Source of the DNA: JAVBQJ01 sp031549115
GTDB taxonomy: Bacteria > Verrucomicrobiota > Lentisphaeria > Victivallales > Victivallaceae
NCBI GenBank assembly: GCA_031549115.1
Contig: JAVBQJ010000085.1
Location: 9,698 to 73,697 of the forward strand
Direction: 5' to 3'
Length of the DNA: 64,000 bases
Shown here: in pieces, positions 8,116 to 15,834 of the stretch
Layout: each line of letters begins with the position of its first letter
Numbering within the stretch: position 1 is the stretch's first letter
Position numbers and translations under genes: made by a program
The notes under the pieces: generated by a model
What the model was told of the DNA's origin: nothing
The model's input: the letters and a program-made list of their open reading frames with translations, nothing else
Databases searched by the model: none

Positions 8116-9234
8116 ATGTTTCCATATCTGCGCTTTTCCGAAGCCGAAGTGAACGCCGCCATCGGCCGGACAACGTCACGCGATGTCGGCCGGGTGCTCC
8201 GGGGCGGCAGCCATTCCTTTTTCGATCTGTTGACGCTGCTTTCGCCGCCGGCCCGTGAATTGCTCGGCGACATGCGGGAGGTGGCGGCGACCTGCCGGAA
8301 GATGCACTTCGGCAAAGCCATCCGGTTGTATGCGCCGCTGTACTTCTCGAATCACTGCGTCAACGCCTGCAAGTATTGCGATTTCAACCACGACAATCCG
8401 ACCGAACGGCGGGCGCTTTCGCTCGAAGAAATCATCGCGGAAACCGATGTGATCCGCGCCGCCGGCATCGATTCGCTGCTGTTGGTCGCGGGAGAGGACC
8501 CGAAGTCCGCTCCGATGGATTTCCTGGAGCTCTTGGTGCGCGAAATGAAGCGCCGCTTCCATTATCTGGCGATCGAGCTCGCGCCGATGGAGACGGAATC
8601 CTACCGGCGGCTTCAGCGCGCCGGAGTCGACGGCGTGACGCTGTACCAGGAAACCTACAATCAGGAGCTCTACAAAGAGCTGCATCCGCGCGGCCCCAAA
8701 CGCAATTATCAATACCGGCTCGATACCCACGCCCGGGCGGCGGCGGGCGGAATCCGCAATCTCGGACTCGGTTTTTTGAACGGCCTGTACGACTGGCGGC
8801 TGGAGGCGGCTTCGCTCGGCGCCCACGGCTTCTGGCTCCGGCGCCACGCCTGGCGCAGCATGCTGCAGTTTTCGTTTCCTCGCATCACTCCGATCTCCGG
8901 CGGCTTCCAGCCTCCGGCACCGGTTTCGGAGGCGGATCTGGAGCAGATGATGCTGGCGTTCCGGATCATTTTCCCGGAGGCCGACCTGACCATTTCCACC
9001 CGGGAACGGCCCGCGTTCCGCGACCGGATGGCGGTGTTGTGCGCCGGCAACATGTCGGCGGGCAGCCGGGTCGCCCCCGGCGCCTACGGCTGTACCGACG
9101 AACACGACATCGGACAATTCACCCTGAACGACGGCAGATCCGCGGAGGAGATCCGCGCCTCGGTCCGGCGGCTGGGGCTCGAACCGGTAACCAAATACTT
9201 CGACCGAAACTTGAACGAACCGGCGGCGGTGTAA
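8116..9234 (+). CDS. thiH: 2-iminoacetate synthase (tyrosine lyase)
   Basis: This is a radical-SAM enzyme with C81-x3-C85-x2-C88 in CVNACKYCDF, followed by GEDPKSAP and the LYQETYNQELY segment typical of ThiH. It cleaves tyrosine to dehydroglycine (2-iminoacetate) and p-cresol for ThiG in anaerobic-type thiamine synthesis. I place the start at ATG 8116, behind GGGGGAAG, giving 372 residues as usual for the family; the frame is open further upstream but that would overlap thiG heavily. The ThiG/ThiH pair, instead of ThiG/ThiO, fits an anaerobic lifestyle. Confidence 0.95.
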   Translation: MFPYLRFSEAEVNAAIGRTTSRDVGRVLRGGSHSFFDLLTLLSPPARELLGDMREVAATCRKMHFGKAIRLYAPLYFSNHCVNACKYCDFNHDNPTERRALSLEEIIAETDVIRAAGIDSLLLVAGEDPKSAPMDFLELLVREMKRRFHYLAIELAPMETESYRRLQRAGVDGVTLYQETYNQELYKELHPRGPKRNYQYRLDTHARAAAGGIRNLGLGFLNGLYDWRLEAASLGAHGFWLRRHAWRSMLQFSFPRITPISGGFQPPAPVSEADLEQMMLAFRIIFPEADLTISTRERPAFRDRMAVLCAGNMSAGSRVAPGAYGCTDEHDIGQFTLNDGRSAEEIRASVRRLGLEPVTKYFDRNLNEPAAV

Positions 9235-9238
9235 CATC

Positions 9239-9820
9239 ATGGAAAAGCGGGAAAAAATATTGGCTCTCGATATCGGCGGCGTTTGTGTATCGCTGCATCC
9301 GGAGCGGGCACTGGTGGCGATGGGATACGCGTCGTTTTCCGATGTGCCGCCCGAGTTATTCGTCCACGCCGGCCTGCTTGAAACCGGAAAAATCGACGCG
9401 GCCGAATTCGCCGCCCGCGTCCGCGAACTGACCGGGAAAAACAATTCCGACGCGGAATTTTTCACGATCTGGAACGCGATCATCGGTGCCCCCCTCCCCG
9501 GCATGGAAACGCTGGTGAAGGAGTTGAGCGAATCCGGCTGGAAGCTGGTTTTCTTCTCCGACACCTCCCGGCTGCACCTCGACGAAGTGCGCCGGAATTT
9601 TCCGGCCGCCGCGCTTATCGCCGAAGGCGTCTACAGCTTCGACGCCGGAGCGCGCAAACCGGAAGCGCCGATGTTCGAATGCTTCGAAGCGCGCTTCGGC
9701 CGCCCCGACTGTTACGTCGACGACCGCGAGGTCTGTCTGGCCGGCGGCGTCGCCCATGGCTGGCCGGTGCTGCAATTCCGCAATGCCGAAAGCCTGCGCG
9801 AACACCTGCTTTCGTTCTGA
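9239..9820 (+). CDS. HAD-superfamily hydrolase (YihX-like)
   Basis: The protein has 193 residues. Motif I is LDIGGVCVSL near residue 10, with the nucleophilic aspartate but glycine where most HAD phosphatases have the second, acid/base aspartate. Motif II is VFFSDTS, motif III is the GARKPEAPMF lysine, and motif IV is YVDDRE. This pattern occurs in the DxG branch that includes YihX-type sugar-phosphate phosphatases. It starts 4 bp after thiH and is the last gene of the purQ-gatB-thiGH run, so it may act on a thiamine-pathway phosphate, but nothing in the sequence fixes the substrate. Confidence 0.75.
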   Translation: MEKREKILALDIGGVCVSLHPERALVAMGYASFSDVPPELFVHAGLLETGKIDAAEFAARVRELTGKNNSDAEFFTIWNAIIGAPLPGMETLVKELSESGWKLVFFSDTSRLHLDEVRRNFPAAALIAEGVYSFDAGARKPEAPMFECFEARFGRPDCYVDDREVCLAGGVAHGWPVLQFRNAESLREHLLSF

Positions 9821-9862
9821 CTCTGCCCCGCTCTTATGGCGTCTCCGGTGGTCTTTCGCGCC

Positions 9863-9902
9863 TAAAAAGTGTAGTTTCGCGTAAAAAAGCGTAGTTTCTC
9901 GC
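9863..9902 (+). promoter_or_regulatory. Two tandem direct repeats upstream of a consensus promoter (candidate operator)
   Basis: TAAAAAGTGTAGTTTCGCG (9863-9881) is followed at once by a close copy, TAAAAAAGCGTAGTTTCTCGC without its final base counted (9882-9901). The shared GTAGTTTC cores begin at 9871 and 9891, exactly 20 bp or about two helical turns apart. They end ~10 bp upstream of the -35 box. The position suits an activator or autoregulatory site for the GntR-fusion gene at 9982. Confidence 0.5.
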
Positions 9903-9911
9903 AAGTCCCTA

Positions 9912-9940
9912 TTGACAAATGAAAACTTTTGCGCTATAAT
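9912..9940 (+). promoter_or_regulatory. Perfect-consensus sigma-70 promoter
   Basis: TTGACA (9912-9917), a 17-bp spacer and TATAAT (9935-9940) match the consensus at every position. It drives the regulator gene starting at 9982, with AGGA at 9974-9977. It is the strongest promoter sequence in the window. Confidence 0.85.
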
Positions 9941-9981
9941 TATAACCGGAACCAGCAACCCAACCGGAAGTACAGGAAAAC

Positions 9982-11436
9982 ATGGTCGCCAAGGACAATG
10001 CCCCGTTGAGCAAAGCCAATGTCGCACAGCGGATTTTCGAAGACATCCGTTCCCATATCGAGAACAAGCAACTCGAGCCGGGAGCCAAGCTGCAGTCGGA
10101 AACCGCGCTGGCGCAGTTGTACAGCGCCAAAACCTACCAGATCCGCCAGGCGCTGCAGCTGCTGAAAAAAGCCGAATTGATCTATTCGGTGCCCAAAGTC
10201 GGCGCCTTCGTCGCCGAGGCCGGGAACGGCGGCTCCGGCGATACGCGTCCCGGCTTCTATGATTCGGGCGACCCTCTCCCCGCTTCCGGCAATCATCTGC
10301 CTCACGCGCCGTTGACTCTGACCACCGGCAGCAACTCCGCACTGCAGCAGCAAAGCTGGAATGAAATCCTTCGGGAATTGAAACAGCACAATTGCTTCCT
10401 GGATATCACGATGGATTACTCCAACCGGATTTCGGGCCCGACGCCGCCGCCGGATGTACGCGAATGCAGCGCGCCGCTGGTGAGTTACCAGGCCGGCGAC
10501 ATGCCGCTGTTGAATATCCGGGATTTCTTTCTGGACAGCAACAACGCCGGGCTGGTGTTTCTGGACGATTACGCGGTGCCTTCGTGCTATTCGACCAATC
10601 TGTTGTTTTACAACCGGCGGTTATTGGGAAAATACGGTTTCGCGCCTCCGGCCTACCGGGATTGCGGCGGCCAGACCGAATACCTCGATTACCACCTCGC
10701 CGCCGTCACCGGCAATCCGCAGTGCAGCGCGCCGGGATCGACCCAGCAGCCGGTGACCCGCCTCGGGCATTACCTGGAGATGATCTTCCGGGCTCTGAGC
10801 GGCTGCCGCAGCCTGAGTGAAAGCAAGTTCATGGAGATTTTCTCCGGTCCCTGCGAACAGCTGGTCTATCTCCGGCGCAAGTACCGGATGAGCCCGCCGC
10901 AGCAGGCGATGCGTTACCTGAACGATTTTCTCTCGGGCCAAACGCCGTTCTTTCTCGGCAACAGCTCCGATATTCAGTTCCTGATGAGCAGCTTGCGCAG
11001 CGATGAATTCGATTGTTACCCGTTTTTTTCGGTCGACGGCAGCTGTTGCCGGCTGGCGTTGCCGCTGGTGATCTGCGCGGAAACCCGCCATCCGATCGAA
11101 TGCATCCGGCTGGTGCAATTTCTCCAGCAGGATTTCGCCCAGCGCAAATTCGCCGAATTCGGCTTTCTGCCGGTCCGGGAGGAGCTCACGCCGATGCGCC
11201 TGCAGAAGTTGCCAGCGCGCACGTGCAAATACGAAACCATTTTCTTCCGCAGCCCGGAAGAGCACTATATCGAAATGAACATCCTCAATGTCGAATTGTG
11301 GGACTGCATTCTTCATGGAAAAAGCGTCGCCGACGCTTTGAATAACTGCCGCGCCTTTGCCAAAGCCTACTTGAATATGAAGCTGGACAAAAGCAAAGTG
11401 GCGGAGCGTAAGAAGTGGATGGAGCTCTACAGTTGA
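9982..11436 (+). CDS. GntR-type DNA-binding domain fused to a solute-binding-protein-like domain
   Basis: Residues ~12-80 form a GntR winged helix (AQRIFEDIRSHIENKQL, EPGAKLQSETALAQLYS, QIRQALQLLKKAELI, VPKVGAFV). After a Pro/Gly-rich linker (~80-115), residues ~116-470 resemble family-1 extracellular sugar-binding proteins: an SWNEILRELKQHNCFLDITM start, an LVFLDDYAVPSCYSTNLLFYNRRLL hinge-like segment and a long alpha-helical C-terminus. There is no signal peptide, so the binding fold must work in the cytoplasm as a ligand sensor. It lies directly upstream of a pseudopilin and two glycosidase-like genes on the same strand and probably controls them. The domain assignment of the second half is by pattern only. 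Confidence 0.75.
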   Translation: MVAKDNAPLSKANVAQRIFEDIRSHIENKQLEPGAKLQSETALAQLYSAKTYQIRQALQLLKKAELIYSVPKVGAFVAEAGNGGSGDTRPGFYDSGDPLPASGNHLPHAPLTLTTGSNSALQQQSWNEILRELKQHNCFLDITMDYSNRISGPTPPPDVRECSAPLVSYQAGDMPLLNIRDFFLDSNNAGLVFLDDYAVPSCYSTNLLFYNRRLLGKYGFAPPAYRDCGGQTEYLDYHLAAVTGNPQCSAPGSTQQPVTRLGHYLEMIFRALSGCRSLSESKFMEIFSGPCEQLVYLRRKYRMSPPQQAMRYLNDFLSGQTPFFLGNSSDIQFLMSSLRSDEFDCYPFFSVDGSCCRLALPLVICAETRHPIECIRLVQFLQQDFAQRKFAEFGFLPVREELTPMRLQKLPARTCKYETIFFRSPEEHYIEMNILNVELWDCILHGKSVADALNNCRAFAKAYLNMKLDKSKVAERKKWMELYS

Positions 11437-11511
11437 CGGCCGGCGGACGCGCCTGCCGAACCGGAGCTCCTGCCGATCACCAAAAGCAACCGTAAACAAG
11501 GAGATGAAAGC

Positions 11512-12171
11512 ATGTCGAAGCGTAGCAGAATTTTTACACTGATTGAATTACTGGTCGTTATCGCTATTATCGCAATTCTGGCCAGTATGCTGTTGCCGGC
11601 GCTGTCGAAGGCCCGGGCCAAGGCGCAGGCGATCACCTGTGTCAATCACTTGAAGCAATTGTGTCTGACCATGGAAATGTACGCCAATGACAGTGATCAA
11701 TGGTATCCGTCGCAAATTCCTTATACACTGGACAATGTGGCGGCGATGCGCCCCTACAGCAGCGTCCTGTACGGCGAAAAATATCTGGAACCGCGCATGT
11801 TGAGTTGTCCGGTCGACTCGGATGCCACCCGGTTGAACAATCTGGAGTATGTCTACGGATTTTTCTGGGCCAACGCCGAATACACCACCGGGACCGTCGC
11901 GTTCAAGGGTGACTCGCTGGGAAATATCGAAACGCGCGGCGGCGGAGAGTTCAAAAACCGCGGACTGGGTATCATGCTCTGGTTCGGTGACAGCTACGAT
12001 ACCGATTTGAAGAAGCAGGCATCCACCATCGTTCATGCCTTCGGCCAGCGTTCCGTGGCCAGCCGTCACGCGGGGCGGACCAATACCGCCTTCACCGACG
12101 GTCACGTGGAATCCATTGCGGGCGTTTATTTCAAGACTTCTCCCTTGTTTTTCGGCGTTACCGAACTATAA
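11512..12171 (+). CDS. Prepilin-type pseudopilin with H-x9-DG C-terminus
   Basis: The 219-residue protein begins with a short basic leader and a class III prepilin cleavage/methylation site (RIF-TLIELLVV), followed by one hydrophobic helix and LPALSKAR. The rest is a globular domain with a CPVD pair and ends in HAGRTNTAFTDGHVES, the H-x9-DG motif of the DUF1559-like pseudopilins that are expanded in Lentisphaerota and Planctomycetota. Such proteins are processed by a prepilin peptidase; no secretion ATPase or platform gene is in the window. AAGGAG at 11500 sets the ATG at 11512. It sits between the regulator and a secreted glycosidase, mirroring the arrangement at 25.8-27.6 kb. Confidence 0.88.
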   Translation: MSKRSRIFTLIELLVVIAIIAILASMLLPALSKARAKAQAITCVNHLKQLCLTMEMYANDSDQWYPSQIPYTLDNVAAMRPYSSVLYGEKYLEPRMLSCPVDSDATRLNNLEYVYGFFWANAEYTTGTVAFKGDSLGNIETRGGGEFKNRGLGIMLWFGDSYDTDLKKQASTIVHAFGQRSVASRHAGRTNTAFTDGHVESIAGVYFKTSPLFFGVTEL

Positions 12172-12195
12172 TATTGCATGGACGGAGACTCGGTC

Positions 12196-15100
12196 ATGAA
12201 ATTTATTCTGCTTGCGGTTTTTCTGGGAGCCGCCTGGACGCTCAATGCCGGTGCCACCGGCTGGGACTTCACCCGGCCGGGTGACTTTCTCGGCTGGCAG
12301 CTGGAAAGTTACGCCGATGGCAGAGTCGCCGACGGCGCGCTTTCCGGAACCACGATCTGTGTGCCCGGCGTGGCTTCGCCGTTTCTGATTTCACCGCCGC
12401 TCGATCTTGACGCGACGGCCGATAATCTGCTGCGGCTGCGGGTCCGCAGCGACAAAAGCGGCACCGGCAAGCTTTACTTCCGCGAATCCGGAGGCAGCTT
12501 CGATGACGTCAAAAGTGCGCAGCTGTCACTAATTGGCGACGGCGAATGGCACACGTATATGTTAGACTTCAGCGCCAATCCGGCCTGGAGCGGTCGCATC
12601 GAACAGGTGAAGATCTGTTTGCTGCATGAAAACAACGCCGCCGTCGCAGTGGCGGAAATCCGTTTCAGCCATCGGGAGCCGGGCTTGATCGCCAACCGGC
12701 GATTCGAATGGAAGCATCCGGACGGCACGCCGGAAAACTGGCAATTGACCAACGCCGTTGTCCGTGACGGTAAGGCAATATGGGATACCGCCCTGCCGTT
12801 GCGACTGCTCCCCGACGACATCTACCTGGATTTTCTGACGCCCGGACGGAAGTATGGTCTCGGGTTCGAAGCGCAAAGCGACCGGGCGGCGTCAGTCACC
12901 GTCCGGCTCCGGCAATTCGACAGCTTCGAACGGCTCCTGGCGGAGGATGCCTGCACGTTTCCGCTGGACGCCGCTCCGGATGCCGTCACGTACCGGCGGG
13001 ACGATCTCGAAGTCCGGCCCAACGCCATGAAAGTGACACTGAGCGTCACCGGCGACGCCGTCGGAGCCGGCTCCGTCGCGTTGAGCGATTTCCACTTCGG
13101 CGAATTGCCGGAACCGGGCCATGCCGGCTGGCAGGCGCAATGGATTCAGCCGGGCACACCGGAAAGTACGCTCGACACGATGTATTTCCGGTGCCGCTTC
13201 ACCCTTCCCGCCGTCCCGGAACTCGGGCGCCTGGCCATCACCGCCGACAATGTGCTGGAGGCGGTCTACCTCAACGGCCGCGCCCTCCCGCTCGGCCGCA
13301 ATGCCGCGCTGTACCATGACTGCGACGTGCTGGACGCAACGCCGTATCTGCAAACCGGCGACAATGTCCTCGCCGTCTTCGCCCGCAATCACGACGGTCC
13401 CGGCGGACTGCTCGCCGAAGCACGCATTGTCTGCGCCGACGGCAGTATCGTCACCGTCGCAAGCTCCGACCGCTTCCGCGCCGCGACCCGGGCCGATAAC
13501 GATTGGGAACAACCCGGCTTCGACGACGGCCGATGGGCAACGGCATATTCCCACGAGGTTCCGGAAAAATCGCTGTGGGGCGAAATGGCCTATCCCGATC
13601 TGACCGGTCCACTGGCGGCGCCGGAAAAAGCCTCCATATATCCGTTGCCGGACGCCGGCCAACCGGTCGAGGCCCGGCTGGCGTTCAAGGGACAAACTCC
13701 ATATTTGAATTTGAACGGCATCCCGCATGAAATCATGCATCACTGGACCGGAGGGACCGGACGCCTGACCGAAGAACGGTTGGGAAACTGCCCGAAAAAC
13801 GACCTGCACTTGTACTGGGGCTCCTCGTTCGCCAACTGGGGCTGGCGTCCCGACGGCAACTTCGACTTTCGCGGCCTCGACGACTTTTGCACCCGGCTGC
13901 TGGAGGTCGATCCGGAGGCCAAAGTCGTGCTGATGCTGGCCGTCGACAGCTTTCACAACCCGGAAATGCGCTCCTGGAACAAGCTGCACCCGGAGGAGCT
14001 GGTCGCGGACGAAAACGGCAACACCCGTTTCGTGTTCCACTTCGAACCCGATGCCTCCGCGCCGAGCTGGGCCTCGAAGTTATGGCTCGAAGACCAGAAA
14101 AACAATCTGCGCCGAATCATCCGCCATGTCGACGCCAGTCCCTACGCCGGCCGGGTGGTCGGCTACATGCCGGTTTCCGGCATGGGGTTGGAGTGGGTCT
14201 ACTGGGGCGGCCATGACGGCGGCGGCGGGCCGGGCAAGCTGTATTTGGACTACAGCAAACCATTTCAACAGGGCTTCCGGGAGTGGGTGATGCGGCACTA
14301 TGGCTCGCTCACCGCCGTCAACGCCGCTTACCACGATAATTACCCGGATCAGGCCGCAATTCCGTTGCCGACCGTGGCGGAACGGACCGCGGCGGCCGAC
14401 TACTTCGGCTTCATCGATCCGGCAAAGCATCAGCGGCTGATCGACTTCCGGCGCTACTTCTCCGAACTGACCGCCGAGGTGATTCTGGCGCTGGCGCAGG
14501 TTGTGAAAGAGGAAACACAGGGCACGAAATTGTTCGGTACGTTTTACGGTTACACCCACAATACCGCCGATCCCGGCTGGTGCGAGAGCGGCCACTTCGC
14601 CCTCGAACGGGTATTGGAATCGCCCGAGGTCGATTTCCTGACCCATCTGACCCGCTACGACAACCGCGCCGCGGGGCGGGAGTCCGGCTTCATGACGCCG
14701 GAAAGTTCGTTTCTGCTGCATGGCAAGGCGCCGGTGGTGCAATGGGATATGCGTACTCACCGGACACCGCCGGAGAGCAACGAAGCCGCCTACAGCCGCT
14801 GCCGCGATCTGCGGGAAAGCCTGGCGGTGTTGAAGCGCGATTTCAGCAATGCGTTGATCAGCGGCGTGGCGTTCGAATACGGCTACTTCGGCAACGCCTG
14901 GGACACCGGAGACGCACGGATCATGGAGGTGATGGCGCGCTGCCGCGACATCGACAACGCAACCCGCGAAGCCGGAGTATTGAAAATGGACCCGGCGACC
15001 TCGGTTGCGGTGATCACCGACGAGCGTTCGACCTGGTACACCATGCAATCGAGTCCGCTGCACCTGCAACTGGTGAATACCCAGTTGCCCGCGTTCAACC

Positions 15101-15822
15101 ATACCGGCAGCGGCGTGGATACCTTCCTTGCCGGCGATCTGGAGCGGATGCCGGCGTATTCCTGCTATGTGTTTCTGAATGTCTTCGCATTGACGCCGGA
15201 ACAGGAAACGTTCATCGAAACGCATCTCAAGCGAAACGGCAATACCCTGGTCTGGATTTACGCGCCCGGCATCGTCGACGGCGCCCGTCTGAATCCGGAG
15301 CGGGTGAGCCGGATCACCGGCTTCGACTTCGAAATTCTCGAGCGGGAATTCACCCCCGTGGTGCAAATCACCGACGCCGGCCACCCGTTCACCCGGCATT
15401 CGGTCGAAAACAGCCGCTACTCGTCGACCGGAACGATCGGTCCATTTTTCTCGCCGGCCTCCGGACGCGTGCTCGGCATCCATCCGGAAAGCGGCAAAGC
15501 GGCGCTGGCGGTAATGGATTTCGGCTCGTGGCGCTCGGTCTACTCCGCCTTTCCGGGGTTGAGTCCGGAACTGCTGCAGGGCATCGCGGAAAACTCCGGC
15601 GTCCACGTCGCCAACCGCAACACGCTGGACGCGACCTATCTGTCGGACCGGCTGCTGGCAATCCACTCCGCGCCGGGAGGGAAGCGTACCTTGTACGCGC
15701 CGCCGGCTTACCGGCAAAAAGCGGTGGAGTTGTTTACCGGACGCGAGTACGAGTTGAATCCGGACGGTTCGTTCGCGGTCGAACTGGCGCCGATAAGTAC
15801 GAATTTGTTTCAATTTGAATAG
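12196..15822 (+). CDS. Secreted multidomain GH42-like glycoside hydrolase
   Basis: The 1208-residue protein starts with a signal peptide (MKFILLAVFLGAAWTLNAGA). Residues ~20-300 look like two beta-sandwich carbohydrate-binding regions. Residues ~310-440 match the N-terminal jelly-roll seen in alpha-L-rhamnosidases (WQAQWIQPG, YFRCRFTLP, VYLNGRAL, TGDNVLAVFARN). Residues ~500-900 form a beta/alpha-barrel of beta-galactosidase (GH42-like) type, with GYMPVSGMGLEWVYWGG as a likely acid/base Glu region. The C-terminal third resembles the trimerisation domain. ATG 12196 is preferred over 12178 because GGAG lies 8 bases upstream and the signal peptide then starts cleanly. A mutarotase for L-rhamnose follows two genes later, pointing to a rhamnose-containing glycan; this is inference. 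Confidence 0.75.
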   Translation: MKFILLAVFLGAAWTLNAGATGWDFTRPGDFLGWQLESYADGRVADGALSGTTICVPGVASPFLISPPLDLDATADNLLRLRVRSDKSGTGKLYFRESGGSFDDVKSAQLSLIGDGEWHTYMLDFSANPAWSGRIEQVKICLLHENNAAVAVAEIRFSHREPGLIANRRFEWKHPDGTPENWQLTNAVVRDGKAIWDTALPLRLLPDDIYLDFLTPGRKYGLGFEAQSDRAASVTVRLRQFDSFERLLAEDACTFPLDAAPDAVTYRRDDLEVRPNAMKVTLSVTGDAVGAGSVALSDFHFGELPEPGHAGWQAQWIQPGTPESTLDTMYFRCRFTLPAVPELGRLAITADNVLEAVYLNGRALPLGRNAALYHDCDVLDATPYLQTGDNVLAVFARNHDGPGGLLAEARIVCADGSIVTVASSDRFRAATRADNDWEQPGFDDGRWATAYSHEVPEKSLWGEMAYPDLTGPLAAPEKASIYPLPDAGQPVEARLAFKGQTPYLNLNGIPHEIMHHWTGGTGRLTEERLGNCPKNDLHLYWGSSFANWGWRPDGNFDFRGLDDFCTRLLEVDPEAKVVLMLAVDSFHNPEMRSWNKLHPEELVADENGNTRFVFHFEPDASAPSWASKLWLEDQKNNLRRIIRHVDASPYAGRVVGYMPVSGMGLEWVYWGGHDGGGGPGKLYLDYSKPFQQGFREWVMRHYGSLTAVNAAYHDNYPDQAAIPLPTVAERTAAADYFGFIDPAKHQRLIDFRRYFSELTAEVILALAQVVKEETQGTKLFGTFYGYTHNTADPGWCESGHFALERVLESPEVDFLTHLTRYDNRAAGRESGFMTPESSFLLHGKAPVVQWDMRTHRTPPESNEAAYSRCRDLRESLAVLKRDFSNALISGVAFEYGYFGNAWDTGDARIMEVMARCRDIDNATREAGVLKMDPATSVAVITDERSTWYTMQSSPLHLQLVNTQLPAFNHTGSGVDTFLAGDLERMPAYSCYVFLNVFALTPEQETFIETHLKRNGNTLVWIYAPGIVDGARLNPERVSRITGFDFEILEREFTPVVQITDAGHPFTRHSVENSRYSSTGTIGPFFSPASGRVLGIHPESGKAALAVMDFGSWRSVYSAFPGLSPELLQGIAENSGVHVANRNTLDATYLSDRLLAIHSAPGGKRTLYAPPAYRQKAVELFTGREYELNPDGSFAVELAPISTNLFQFE

Positions 15823-15834
15823 AGAGAGGACACT

